From JBKPNJ01 sp963695705 (GTDB lineage: Bacteria; Actinomycetota; Actinomycetes; Propionibacteriales; Nocardioidaceae): 64,000 nucleotides of DNA. The stretch's first letter is position 1, and every line of letters begins with the position of its first letter. The notes under the pieces were generated by a model. That model ran no database searches and was not told the DNA's origin. It saw nothing but the letters and a program-made list of their open reading frames with translations. A program made the translations under genes and the position numbers. Location of the stretch: NCBI GenBank assembly GCA_963695705.1, contig CAVOHB010000009.1:434001-498000 (forward strand), given 5' to 3'. Below, in pieces: positions 18,280-27,522 of this stretch.

Positions 18280-18545
18280 TGAACCGCCCAGGGGTCACTC
18301 GAAGGTAGGTGCTCCGACAGCGGTTGCTCGGTGTCGGGTGTTGATCCGACGGTAGTGCGCCGTCTCGACTTTCGGTCGGTTGGGAGCAGCGGCCTCACCG
18401 GACTCATCGATGCCGTCGTCGGTGATGGTGATCTCCGATGGCGCTGCCGGAGCTTTGAGACGGATCGCGGGAGAGGGTATGTGCGGTGGATTCGTCACCA
18501 CCGATCACGTTGATCCCGCTGGTAGCTCCTTCGATCGCCACACGC

Positions 18546-19832
18546 TCACTCGTCGAGCCGTGGAAGCCCCCATAGCATGTCGTAGAGCACACCCGGCCGG
18601 CCGGCCGCGTCGTGCGCTCCGAACGTCACCGTAGGGCTGTCCGGATCCACGGCGTCGATCAGGAAGGTCCTCTCATCGAGCGGGAGCGCCTCCGTTTCGC
18701 TCTCCTCGCTCCTCATCAGCATGCGACTCCCGGCCGCCGCGACCTCGACCCGCCGATCGGGCCAGCCGTAGACGCCGGCGAAGCGCGAGAGCTCTCCGGC
18801 GGCACCGGGGGCTGCGTCGAGGTGCAGCGGCGAGACGCTGATCCCGAACAGTGACTCCATCAGCTCGGCGAAGAGCGAGCGGTACATCGCACGGCCGGTG
18901 CTGGCGTTGGTCATCAAGACGACGGCGGCCCGACGTTCCGGGATGATCCGGAGAACTGACCGCTCGCCGTTGACGACACTGTCCCATCCCCAGGTTTGAC
19001 CTCCCTCCCAGTCGAATCGGGCCAAGCCGAGGCACCAGGAATCCAGCCAGCCATAGATCGGAACCTCCGCGTGTACGACCCGCAATGCGGCGAGTGACGG
19101 GTCCTCGAGGTGCAAGGCGGCGAACCGAAGCAGATCGGCTACCGTCGAAACTGCAGTCGCGCCGGCCGGACCGTATGCGCGCGCGAACAGCGGCTCGACC
19201 GGGACCGGACCCTTCGCCGTGACCGCGTGCCCCGAGGCGCGCCCCTTCGTGACGGCTTGGGTTGGGAAGGTCGTGTCATGGATACCGGCGCTGGAGAAGG
19301 TGCGCCGCATGGCGTCCTCCCAAGCAGTGCCTGTCGCCGTTTCGATCACGCGCCCGAGCACGCACCAGCCCAGGTTCGTGTACGACCAGAACCTGGCCGC
19401 GGGCACGTAGGCGGCGGCGTCCGCGACCAGCCGCGAGAGCGCACCGTCGTCCACGCCGGTGCGCCCGTCGAAGTCGAACTCGAGCCCGGCGCGCAGCGCG
19501 ATCCCGGAGCGATTCGCCAACAGGTCTCGCAGGGTTGCGCCATGGGCCCAGTCGCTTGCGTGCAGCTCTGGCACGTGGGCGGCCACGGGATCATCCATCG
19601 ACAGCAGGGCTGCTTCCGCGAGACGAGCGATCACCGTTGCGACCATCGTCTTGGTCAATGAGCCAAGGCTGAAGAGTGTCCCGGGTGTGATCGGCACTCC
19701 GGTGCTCACGTCTGCCACTCCGTAACAGGCAGTCGTCACCGCCGCGTGGCGGAGGATCCCGATTGCCGCCCCCGGCACCGAATGCCTCGAAGCGTGCTGA
19801 CGAAGAAGGTCCACCAGATCGTCCTCGCCCAC
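18546..19832 (-). CDS. Serine hydrolase (beta-lactamase / penicillin-binding protein-like)
   Basis: A 428-aa class C-type serine hydrolase. The catalytic S-x-x-K is SLTK in TLFSLGSLTKTMVATVIARL, and the Y-x-N box is YTN in FWSYTNLGWCVLG. The domain ends about residue 330; the remaining 100 residues form a beta-rich lipocalin-like tail (FAGVYGWPDRRVEVAAAG). There is no signal peptide, so it is more likely a cytoplasmic esterase or peptidase than a drug-resistance beta-lactamase. It sits between the two NHEJ genes, divergent from lysE. Confidence 0.85.
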   Translation of the reverse strand: MGEDDLVDLLRQHASRHSVPGAAIGILRHAAVTTACYGVADVSTGVPITPGTLFSLGSLTKTMVATVIARLAEAALLSMDDPVAAHVPELHASDWAHGATLRDLLANRSGIALRAGLEFDFDGRTGVDDGALSRLVADAAAYVPAARFWSYTNLGWCVLGRVIETATGTAWEDAMRRTFSSAGIHDTTFPTQAVTKGRASGHAVTAKGPVPVEPLFARAYGPAGATAVSTVADLLRFAALHLEDPSLAALRVVHAEVPIYGWLDSWCLGLARFDWEGGQTWGWDSVVNGERSVLRIIPERRAAVVLMTNASTGRAMYRSLFAELMESLFGISVSPLHLDAAPGAAGELSRFAGVYGWPDRRVEVAAAGSRMLMRSEESETEALPLDERTFLIDAVDPDSPTVTFGAHDAAGRPGVLYDMLWGLPRLDE

Positions 19833-19950
19833 GTGCCAATCCTAGTGACACTCGTGGTGCATGATTGCGTCCAAGCGAGCCGAAGAGCCTCGCCAACGCG
19901 GGACGGCGGGAGCGCGCTGACCGCTCCTGCCACCCGATAGCGTCTATGTC

Positions 19951-20562
19951 ATGAGCCTGGCATTCCTGGTCACTTCGTTCGTCATCGTCGCGACACCGGG
20001 CCCGGGTGCGCTCTACACGCTCGCAGCCGGCCTCTCACGCGGAGCGCGCGCGAGCATCCTGGCGGCCTTCGCCTGCACACTCGGCACCGTTCCACACCTC
20101 CTGGCGGCGATCACCGGGCTGGCGGCCGTCCTGCACGCGAGTGGGGTGGCGTTCCAGACGCTCAAATACGCCGGCGTCGCCTACTTGCTGTACATGGCCA
20201 TCAGGACCTGGCGCGACCAAGGTGTCCTCGCCGTGCACGATGCGCCACATCGCTCCTCGACCGGCAAGGTGATCGTCTCGGGCACCACGATCAATCTGCT
20301 CAACCCGAAGCTCACGATCTTCTTCTTCGCGTTCCTGCCGCAGTTCGTTCCGGTGGACGAGGCGCATGCGTCGCTGCGCATGCTTGCGCTCAGCGGGGTG
20401 TTCATGGTCATGACTTTCGTGGTCTTCGCTGTGTACGGCGTGTTCGCCGCCTCCTTGCGTGACAAGGTCCTCTCGCGGCCGCGGCTGCTCGACCGCATCC
20501 GCAAGGCCCTTGCGGCGTCGTTCCTGGCGCTGGGTGCCAGGCTGGCAGTCGAATCCCGCTAA
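19951..20562 (+). CDS. LysE family translocator
   Basis: A 203-aa inner-membrane exporter with about six hydrophobic segments. The N-terminal VTSFVIVATPGPGALYTLAA contains the TPGP motif that marks the LysE/RhtB amino-acid exporters, and the second repeat has INLLNPKLTIFFFAFLPQFV with the conserved NPK. Substrates of this group are amino acids or small analogues. It lies alone, divergent from the serine hydrolase. Confidence 0.9.
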   Translation: MSLAFLVTSFVIVATPGPGALYTLAAGLSRGARASILAAFACTLGTVPHLLAAITGLAAVLHASGVAFQTLKYAGVAYLLYMAIRTWRDQGVLAVHDAPHRSSTGKVIVSGTTINLLNPKLTIFFFAFLPQFVPVDEAHASLRMLALSGVFMVMTFVVFAVYGVFAASLRDKVLSRPRLLDRIRKALAASFLALGARLAVESR

Positions 20563-20588
20563 GGGTCTGCCTGGCGGCGGAGCAGGTC

Positions 20589-20996
20589 TCAGCTCACATC
20601 GTGCCTGAGGTTGAGCCGGCGCGCCTCGATGGCGGGACAACGATCCATCACCACGTCGAGACCTGCGGTGAGAGCGCGGTCGACCGCATCCGGATCGATC
20701 ACACCGAGCTGCATCCAGACGGCGGTGATGCCGAGTCGTGCTCGCTCCTGGATGGCCTCGTCGACGACCGCGCCGACTCGTCGCGAGTTGACGAAACAGT
20801 CGACGACATCGACCGTGTTGCCGTCGGGGATGTCAGCGAGTCTCCGGTAGCCGGCCTCGCCATGCACCTCGACGGCACGCGGGTGGATCGGGATGATCCG
20901 CTTGCCGAGCCGCTGCAGCAGAGCTGAGACATGGAACGCAGCCCTCGACGCGTCCTGCGACAATCCGACGACCGCCCACGTCCCCGGCGTGCGCAT
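20589..20996 (-). CDS. CoA-binding domain protein (YccU-like)
   Basis: A 135-aa Rossmann-fold protein of the CoA_binding_2 family: TWAVVGLSQDASRAAFHVSA, IIPIHPRAVEVHGEAGYRRL, VVDCFVNSRRVGAVVDEAIQ and VWMQLGVIDPDAVDRALTAG. It matches the usual length of the family. The molecular role is unknown in most bacteria. It is convergent with lysE, with 26 bases between the stops, and downstream of the ligase gene on the same strand. Confidence 0.88.
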   Translation of the reverse strand: MRTPGTWAVVGLSQDASRAAFHVSALLQRLGKRIIPIHPRAVEVHGEAGYRRLADIPDGNTVDVVDCFVNSRRVGAVVDEAIQERARLGITAVWMQLGVIDPDAVDRALTAGLDVVMDRCPAIEARRLNLRHDVS

Positions 20997-21107
20997 CAGT
21001 CGCTGGATCGTGTCAGGCGCGTGATGAGGTCTGCGCGCTGCTCGTCAGCCGCGAATGCCATACGTCGATCCTTGCTGTCGTGCCGAGCACCCGCAAGCCG
21101 CAGCCCG

Positions 21108-22052
21108 TCAGAGCGCTTCGCGGACAACGTCGGCCGGCGCCTTGTCAGTTCGCAGACCGAGATAGCGCGGGTGACGCAGCTGGCCGGCCCGGGTCCACTC
21201 GGTGAACGCCACCTGGGCCACGAGTTCCGGCCGGGCCCAGTGGATGCCGGCCGTGGGGAGCTTGCCGCGGGTGCACGGGGACCGCTCCGCCTCGAGTCGA
21301 GTGAGTCGCTGATGCAACTCACGGAGGACCTTCTCGGAGAAGCCCGTACCCACCTTTCCGGCATACACCAGATCACGGGCACCGCCCGCCGCCTGGTAGT
21401 AGGCGAGCAACAGGGCACCAAGGCCGATCCGCGAACCGGTTGGCTCACTCCATCCGACGACGACGAACTCCTGGCCGGCTTCGCACTTGAACTTCAGCCA
21501 TCGGTCGGTGCGCCCGGTGGCGTACGGCGCATCGGCGCGCTTGGCGATCAAACCCTCCCAGCCGCGACGGCAGATCTCAGCGAACCAGTCCTCCCCGGCC
21601 CGCACCCGGTGAGGCGTGAAACGGATCGGATCCTTCCACTCGAGCAGATTGCGGAGCATGCGTTTGCGCTCGAGAAGTGGCTTGGACCGGACGTCGTCCC
21701 GGTCGATCTCGAGGACGTCGAAGACGTAGAACCAGACCGGGATCCCAGTCGCACGAGCGCGGTCAGCACTCGAGAGATGGATGCGCGGCTGCAGTCGGGC
21801 GAAACTGGTGCGCCCTCCCTCGAAGGCGACGATCTCCCCATCTATGACGAAGGAGGTGGCGGCCTGCCGCTCGAGGGCCTCGGCTATCTCGGGGAAGGCG
21901 ACGGTCGCGTCACGTCCAGACCGTGAGTAGAGGCGGGTGCCGCCTTCGTCACGGACGGCAAGGCAGCGCTGCCCATCAAGCTTGCGCTCGTAGACCCAGC
22001 CTGAGTCCCAGAAACGATCGTGGCTCAGAGTGGCCAGTGCCGGCTCGGGGAT
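21108..22052 (-). CDS. ATP-dependent DNA ligase (NHEJ type), no canonical start codon
   Basis: About 314 aa. The nucleotidyltransferase domain has the lysine nucleophile in YERKLDGQR (KxDG), motif III FYVFDVLEID, motif IV GWEGLIAKRADAPY and motif V WLKFKC; an OB domain follows with LVYAGKVGTGFSEKVLRELH and WTRAGQLRHPRYLG. The sequence is conserved from the very start of the open frame (residues IPEPALATLSHDRF), yet the frame has no ATG, GTG or TTG before an internal ATG at 21659 that would remove the catalytic Lys. The frame opens right after the TAG of the hydrolase upstream. I drew the start at an ATC with GAGG upstream; start loss or a base error is equally possible. Confidence 0.75.
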   Translation of the reverse strand: MPEPALATLSHDRFWDSGWVYERKLDGQRCLAVRDEGGTRLYSRSGRDATVAFPEIAEALERQAATSFVIDGEIVAFEGGRTSFARLQPRIHLSSADRARATGIPVWFYVFDVLEIDRDDVRSKPLLERKRMLRNLLEWKDPIRFTPHRVRAGEDWFAEICRRGWEGLIAKRADAPYATGRTDRWLKFKCEAGQEFVVVGWSEPTGSRIGLGALLLAYYQAAGGARDLVYAGKVGTGFSEKVLRELHQRLTRLEAERSPCTRGKLPTAGIHWARPELVAQVAFTEWTRAGQLRHPRYLGLRTDKAPADVVREAL

Positions 22053-22064
22053 CGTCGCCCTCGC

Positions 22065-22922
22065 CTACTTCACGAAGCGTTGGACGAAGCCGAGGGCACG
22101 GTCCGCGACCTCACGCCAGCCGTTGTCGATCGTCAGCGCGTGTCCGCGCTCCGGGACCTCCACGAACTCCGTCACGTTGTCGTTGCGCCTCTGCTTCTTG
22201 TAGGCGGCGTTGGAGATGGCCCGCGGCACGGTGTGGTCCTTCTCACCGGAGATGATCAGCAGGGGCCCACGTTCGGGGTTCTTGCTGTCCACTTTCGCCT
22301 CGGTCCACGGGTTGAGGTTGGCGGTCGCGGCCTGGAAGAGGGGTGCACCGGCTGCCGGCACTGCGAACGTCTGGTAGAGGTGCTTCGCCTCTTCCTCGGT
22401 CACAGCGTTCGCGAACGCGAAACGGAACTGGTCGTAGGTCAGGGGTACGGCACGGTGCCGATTCGCCGGATTGCCCAGAACGGGTTGCGACGACTTCAAC
22501 GCCGAGATCGGCAGCGGTAGCACACCGCGGAACGGCGCGGCGTCGATGGCCACCGTTGCTGCCGACAGGCCTCTGCCAGCGACCATCTGGGCGAGCAGAC
22601 CGCCGAAGGAGTGTCCGATCACCGCAGGCTTTTGCTGGAGCCTTTCGATGACGGCGGAGTAGTGGTCGGCAACCTGGCCGACGGTCTTGTTGGCGAACAC
22701 CTCCGGGTGCGCGTTTGCCTCCTCGACCGTCTCCGGGTCGTCCGGCCACCCCGGGGTGAGCGGGGCATAGCCGCTTGCCCCGAACACCGTGGCCCACCGG
22801 TCCCAGCTGCTGGGCAACAGCCAGAGTCCGTGAATGAACACGACTGGCACACGGCCGGTCGCATTGACGCGATCGATGTGCTCCTGGGTGAGGGCGTCGA
22901 TCTGCTGGGCGGTCTCCGACAT
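22065..22922 (-). CDS. Alpha/beta-fold hydrolase
   Basis: A 285-aa hydrolase: VPVVFIHGLWLLPSSWDRWA (oxyanion loop), nucleophile elbow GHSFGG, acid in IISGEKDHTVPRAI, catalytic His in VPERGHALTIDNGW. Non-haem-peroxidase or esterase-like; cytoplasmic. Its TAG stop lies 12 bases before the putative start of the DNA ligase gene on the same strand, so the two may share a message. The substrate is unknown. Confidence 0.88.
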   Translation of the reverse strand: MSETAQQIDALTQEHIDRVNATGRVPVVFIHGLWLLPSSWDRWATVFGASGYAPLTPGWPDDPETVEEANAHPEVFANKTVGQVADHYSAVIERLQQKPAVIGHSFGGLLAQMVAGRGLSAATVAIDAAPFRGVLPLPISALKSSQPVLGNPANRHRAVPLTYDQFRFAFANAVTEEEAKHLYQTFAVPAAGAPLFQAATANLNPWTEAKVDSKNPERGPLLIISGEKDHTVPRAISNAAYKKQRRNDNVTEFVEVPERGHALTIDNGWREVADRALGFVQRFVK

Positions 22923-22980
22923 GTGCTCTCCTCTGAGTGAGTCCGCAGCCGTGGCTGCGTTGCCGTGTCCTGGCTCGCCC

Positions 22981-23661
22981 TCAGGAGCGGGTGAACGGCA
23001 GGACGTTCGTCAGCCAGCCAATGAACTCGGCCGGGTTGCGCGACTGGGTCCAGATCCGGCCGGGGCCCTGGATGTCGAAGACGAAGCCCTCGCCGCTCTT
23101 GGCCGACTGCATCAGACCGCCGGCTGCGGCGCGCCGCAGCTGCGTCTTCACGCTGTTGTCCCAAGCGACCATGTGGCCCGAGTCGACGACAACCGAATCG
23201 TTCGGTCCGAGATCCTCGGCATCGATCGCGCCGTACGCCCCGAGCACCACCTGGCCCTGACCGGTCGCGCGGACGAGGAATCCGCCCTCACCACCGGCGA
23301 GGTTCTTGAAACCACCCCACGAGGTGTCGATCTGGACGTCGCCGTCGGAGCACAGATAGCTCCCGCGGGTGATGTTGAGACCATCGGTGACGGGAAACCC
23401 CACTATGTCGCCAGGAAGGCGGGCCGCGCAGTCGACCCAGCCGCCGCCCGCGGGAGCGGTATAGGACGTGATGAAGAAGGACTCGCCGCCGAGCACGCTC
23501 CGCCTGAACGACTTCATCAGTCCACCGGTTGCCTTGGCCTCGATGAGGACGCCTGCCGACGTGGCCATCATGGCGCCCGACTCGGCTCGAACCGTCTCGC
23601 CCGAGGAGAGCATGCACCGGGCGACTGCGAAGCCGGGGTTGTGACGAACCGCGATATCCAT
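22981..23661 (-). CDS. AIM24 / TIGR00266 family protein
   Basis: A 226-aa beta-rich protein: GFAVARCMLSSGETVRAESG near the start, GGLMKSFRRSVLGGESFFIT in the middle and DNSVKTQLRRAAAGGLMQSA toward the end. It is the usual length for the family, whose fold is a trimeric beta-prism; the function is unknown. It is the first gene upstream of the hydrolase-ligase pair, and intact, unlike the next genes upstream. Confidence 0.88.
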   Translation of the reverse strand: MDIAVRHNPGFAVARCMLSSGETVRAESGAMMATSAGVLIEAKATGGLMKSFRRSVLGGESFFITSYTAPAGGGWVDCAARLPGDIVGFPVTDGLNITRGSYLCSDGDVQIDTSWGGFKNLAGGEGGFLVRATGQGQVVLGAYGAIDAEDLGPNDSVVVDSGHMVAWDNSVKTQLRRAAAGGLMQSAKSGEGFVFDIQGPGRIWTQSRNPAEFIGWLTNVLPFTRS

Positions 23662-23742
23662 CTCGCGACCCTAGCCCCTCGTACTCGGGCCGGTCGCCAT
23701 GGTCGCCTCATCAACCGAGTACGAACCTCACCGAACTGGTGA

Positions 23743-25675
23743 TCAACCTCCCGGGTCCGCGTCCGTGACCGGATCGCCATCGCCGGCGGCAACCTCGGCC
23801 GGCTGCTCGCGCGAAGATGCGGTCCTCGTCCAGCGCCGAGGTCTGCACGATGAGCACGTCGCAGACGGCGTTCTTCACGACCTCGCGCGGAACCGATCCC
23901 AGGCAGCTGCCCCTCGCTCGCGCCCAGCCCACGGTTGCCGACGACGATGAGGTTCGCCGGGTTCGCGCCGACCGTGTCGAGCAGCGCCTGCGCCGGGTCG
24001 CCGCGGACGAGCCGCTGCTCGATGTATCTCGCCCGCTCCTTGGTGAGACCGGTGACCGACTTCTCCAGGGCCTGCGCGAGCCGCCTCGACGCCGTAGACG
24101 ATCGCGGTGCATCCCTTCGGCGGGGCTCGGAGCCGCGCTCGGGTCGCCCTCGCGGTAGGCCGTGACGACGACCAGCCTGGCCTGGGCGGCTTGCGCCACT
24201 TCCGCGGCCCGGTCCACGGCGTACAGGCTGGTCGGGGTGCCGTCCGAACCGACCACGACCCGGTCGTACACGGTGATGCTGCGCTGGCCGCCGAGCGGCA
24301 CGATCGGCGACTCGTCCGCCTCGTCGGGCGGGTTCACCCACAGCATCGCCACGGCGCCGATGGCCATCAGGACGCCGGCGAGGATGATCGCGTTGCAGCC
24401 CTTGCTGTCGAGCAGGTGGTTGAAGATCCAGCCGAACGTGACCGTCTCGATCAGCATCGGCACGACGATCATCATGTTCAGGATGCCCATGTAGACGCCG
24501 GTGCGCTTGGCCGGAACCATGCTGGCGACCATCAGGTAGGGCACGCCGACCGCGCTGGCCCAGAAGATGCCGAGGCCGATCATCGGGACCAGCGCGAGGT
24601 ACTGGTTGTGGATGTGAGCCAGCCAGATCAGCGCCACCGCGGCCAGGCCGAGGGCGATCGCGTGCACGCGCTTGGCACCGATCCGCTGGGCGAAGCCCAC
24701 CAGGAACAGCGCGGAGACCATGGTGACGAAGTTGTAGGCGGCGTTCTGCAGACCGCTCCAGGCGATCGCGCTCGTCCCAGGCCGGACCCCCCTGCTCGGG
24801 CGTGGCGTTGAACACCGTCTCACCGAGGCTGACCGCCAGGAACTGCCAGTAGATGAACATCGCGTACCACTGGAAGAGGAAGACCACACCGATCTTGTGC
24901 ATGGCGACCGGCATCGTCTTGACGGCGTCCCTGATGTCGTGGACGAACGCGCTCCGAGACCCTTCGGGGCCGAGCGCATCTCCTCGAGCTCCTCGTCCGA
25001 CGGGGTCAGCTCCTTGGTGCGCGCCATCGCCGTCAGCACCGTCACCAGGATGCAGACGGTGCCGATCATGAAGCAGACGTACATCCAGTAGGGCACGCCG
25101 TTGCCGGCGGTCTTCTCCAGCGCCGACACCTTCTGCAGGACGAACAGCGACAGGTTCGCGAGCACCGCGCCGGCGCCGGTGAACATGCTCTGGGTCAGGA
25201 ACCCGCGCGCCAGCTGCGACTTGGGCAGCCGGTCGGAGATGAACGCCCGGTACGGCTCCATCGAGGTGTTGTTGCCGGCGTCGAGCAGCCAGAAGCAGAT
25301 CACGCGCCAGCCACAGGACGCCGACGAACGGGAACACGAACAGGATGATCGAACAGAGGATCGCGCCAGCGGTGATGAACGGGCGCCGGCGGCCCCAGCG
25401 CGGGCTCCAGGTCCGGTCGCTGATCGCCCCGATCAGCGGCTGGATGAGCAGTCCGGTGACCGGTCCGGCCAGGTTGAGGATCGGGAGCTGTTCGGGTGCT
25501 CGCCCCGATCAGCAGGAAGAGCGGGTTCACCGCCGACTGGGTGAGGCCGAAGCTGAACTGGACCCCGAAGAACCCGAGGTTCATCATCAGGATGGCGCGG
25601 GCCCGTCATCAGCGGCTTGCGCTCGACCTGCCCGGCACCCGCCGAGACCGACTCTGATGCGGTGGTCGTAGTCAT
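23743..25675 (-). pseudogene. MFS transporter (SLC45/GPH sugar type) fused to a UspA domain, with multiple frameshifts
   Basis: Read across frames, this is one gene of about 640 aa. The N-terminus is MTTTTASESVSAG; then, in successive frames, the MFS part (FFGVQFSFGLTQSAVNPLFL; SDRTWSPRWGRRRPFITAGA; MEPYRAFISDRLPKSQLARG; MFIYWQFLAVSLGETVFNAT; IAWSGLQNAAYNFVTMVSAL). The SDR...GRRRP loop is typical of SLC45/GPH disaccharide transporters. A cytoplasmic UspA domain follows from about 24288 (YDRVVVGSDGTPTS ... LIVVGNRGLGASEGQL ... VPREVVKNAVCDVLIV). I count about eight frame changes, near 25600, 25498, 25306, 24958, 24775, 24085, 23910 and 23815. Codon-level sense is kept and I saw no in-frame stop mutation, so recent decay or sequence error are both open. 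Confidence 0.8.
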
Positions 25676-25949
25676 GACGACCCCTTCGGCCGGAGGCGAT
25701 CCAGTTCAGATCTGCCCCGACGCTAAACCCGCCGTGGGCAGGCCGCGCAACTCGAGGACGTTCATTCGACCCCACATCGCGTCGGCTCGGCCGCGGAAGG
25801 AGAAATCGGTCCTCCGACGGGTCGACGCGCTTCATAGCCCAGCGTCGCCTCGCCGGGCCGCGACCGGCCGAAGTCGTAATCGCGTCTCGGCGCGAGCAGT
25901 ACGAGCCAGCTGAGCCGGTGCGTCGACGCTCGACGAGGAGGAGACGACG

Positions 25950-26383
25950 GTGAGCACATGGAAGACCATCGTGGTCGGCGTCGACGGATCGCCCAGCAGT
26001 CGCACCGCGTTGACCTGGGCCGCCGCCGAAGCCGCGGATCACGGGGCCGACCTGGTCGTCGTGAACGTGTGGGAGCACACGCTGCTGCCACCGGCGGGCA
26101 GCGTCAGCGTGTCGGAGACACTACGTGCCCGACCCGAGCCAACGCACCGCCGAGGACCTGCGTCAAGGTCATCAAGGAGGAACTCGGCGAGGACCCGCCG
26201 GTGCTCGTTCAGCCGCGCGTCAAGCAGGGCAACCCGGCGAAGGTGCTCATCGAGGAATCGGCGGACGCCGACCTGCTGGTGGTCGGCACGCGCGGCCACG
26301 GCGGCTTCGGCGGGCTGGTGCTCGGCTCGGTCAGCCAGCACGTCGCCGCCTACGCGAAGTGCCCGGTGACCGTGGTCCGCTGA
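25950..26383 (+). pseudogene. Universal stress protein (UspA family), two frameshifts
   Basis: About 144 aa when the frames are joined: TIVVGVDGSPSSRTALTWAA (frame one, up to 26120), VPDPSQRTAEDL (second frame), then VKVIKEELGEDPPVLVQPRV and LLVVGTRGHGGFGGLVLGSV (third frame) ending CPVTVVR. The ATP-binding G-x2-G-x9-G-S motif is intact. Frame changes lie near 26123 and 26154 (one extra C). AGGAGGAG precedes the GTG start. It is divergent from the MFS-UspA gene, which has the same kind of lesions, and faces the acetate kinase gene. Confidence 0.8.
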
Positions 26384-26457
26384 TGTGGAGGCGCCTGCTA
26401 CGGCAGGAGGGGTGACAGGCCGACTGAGCGAGACGTCGGAGCACCCGGCCAGATGTC

Positions 26458-27522
26458 TCAGCCTCCGCTGTCATGGAGCAGAGCTGCTGCCTCATGGAGC
26501 ATCTGGAGATCCTCGCGCGCCTGCACCACCAGCGTGCGCACAGCGGCATCCGGAGTGGAGACGTCGACCACTGCACTGCCTGACGAGGGGATTGTGGCCG
26601 CATCGCCGAGTCCAACACCCAGCCAGGCGAGGCGGTCGCACACCATCTTGCGAAGGATGGGGGAGTGTTCACCGATGCCACCGGTGAAGACGAGCACGTC
26701 GAGACCGCCGAGAACCGCGATGCAGCCGCCGGCTTGACGCAGGAACCGGTGGAGCCAAACCGAGAGGGCGAGGCTCGCTGCGTCGTCACCGGCAGCGGCC
26801 CGCACCAGGATGGTTTCCATGTCGCCGGTCCCGGCAAGACCACGCAGGCCGCTCTCGCGCTCGAGGACAGTGTCGAGATCCTCGTCGGTATGGGCGGCCA
26901 GCCACAGCAGCGCACCGGGGTCGATGGTGCCGGAGCGGGTCGCCATGACGAGGCCGTCCAGTGGCGTGAAGCCCATGGTGGTGACGATGCTGCGTCCGTC
27001 GAGGACGCCGCACAATGACTGCCCGCCACCGAGATGCGCGACCAGTGCCCGACGGGCTGCGGGTAGCTCGCTGGCGACACACCGGGCCGACCATGCGTGG
27101 GAGAGGCCGTGGAAGCCGTACACCTGGATCTTGTCGCGGAGCCGGGCCGGCAGGGCGTACGCGCGAGCTTCCGGGGGCAAGGCCGTATGAAAGCTGGTGT
27201 CGAAGCAGGCTATCTGGGTCGTGCCGGGCCATCGTCGTCGGCAGCTGTCGACGGCATCCAGAGCGGGCGGCTGGTGTAGCGGAGCCAGCTCCGTGAGCGC
27301 GCGGAGCTCGTCGATGACTGCGTCATCGAGGATGACCGCGCCGGTCCGGAGGCCGCCATGTACGACGCGGTGCAGAACGACGTCAGGAGTGGGCGCCTCG
27401 GCCAGGGCCTCGTCGAGACTGCTCGGCGGGGTCGCGGGGCGTCCGTTGACCAGCCGGGTGAGCTTGACCGAGGTCGATCCCGCATTGACGATCAGGGCGT
27501 CAAGTGTGCTCACCCGGGCCAT
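26458..27522 (-). CDS. ackA: Acetate kinase
   Basis: A 354-aa ASKHA-fold kinase converting acetyl phosphate plus ADP to acetate plus ATP. Motifs: LIVNAGSTSVKLTRL, VVHGGLRTGAVI, ELAPLHQPPALDAV, IACFDTSFHTALP, YGFHGLSHAW, VAHLGGGQSLCGV, and GFTPLDGLVMATRSGTIDPG; the C-terminal VFTGGIGEHSPILR closes the ATP site. It is shorter than the typical 390-400 aa, as in some phosphoketolase-linked forms. Its start lies 13 bases inside the 3' end of the phosphoketolase gene, so the two are translated together. Confidence 0.95.
   Translation of the reverse strand: MARVSTLDALIVNAGSTSVKLTRLVNGRPATPPSSLDEALAEAPTPDVVLHRVVHGGLRTGAVILDDAVIDELRALTELAPLHQPPALDAVDSCRRRWPGTTQIACFDTSFHTALPPEARAYALPARLRDKIQVYGFHGLSHAWSARCVASELPAARRALVAHLGGGQSLCGVLDGRSIVTTMGFTPLDGLVMATRSGTIDPGALLWLAAHTDEDLDTVLERESGLRGLAGTGDMETILVRAAAGDDAASLALSVWLHRFLRQAGGCIAVLGGLDVLVFTGGIGEHSPILRKMVCDRLAWLGVGLGDAATIPSSGSAVVDVSTPDAAVRTLVVQAREDLQMLHEAAALLHDSGG

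Noticed and set aside
18295..18501. 68-aa open frame directly upstream of the LigD-type gene
   Set aside because: Its position is suggestive, but there is no ribosome site, domain or clear codon signal, so I could not support it as a gene; the 266-base gap otherwise shows nothing.
25676..25949. DosR-type hypoxia box between the two Usp genes
   Set aside because: I looked for a GGGAC-N-GTCCC type palindrome and found no convincing match; the region holds only the start signals of the flanking genes.
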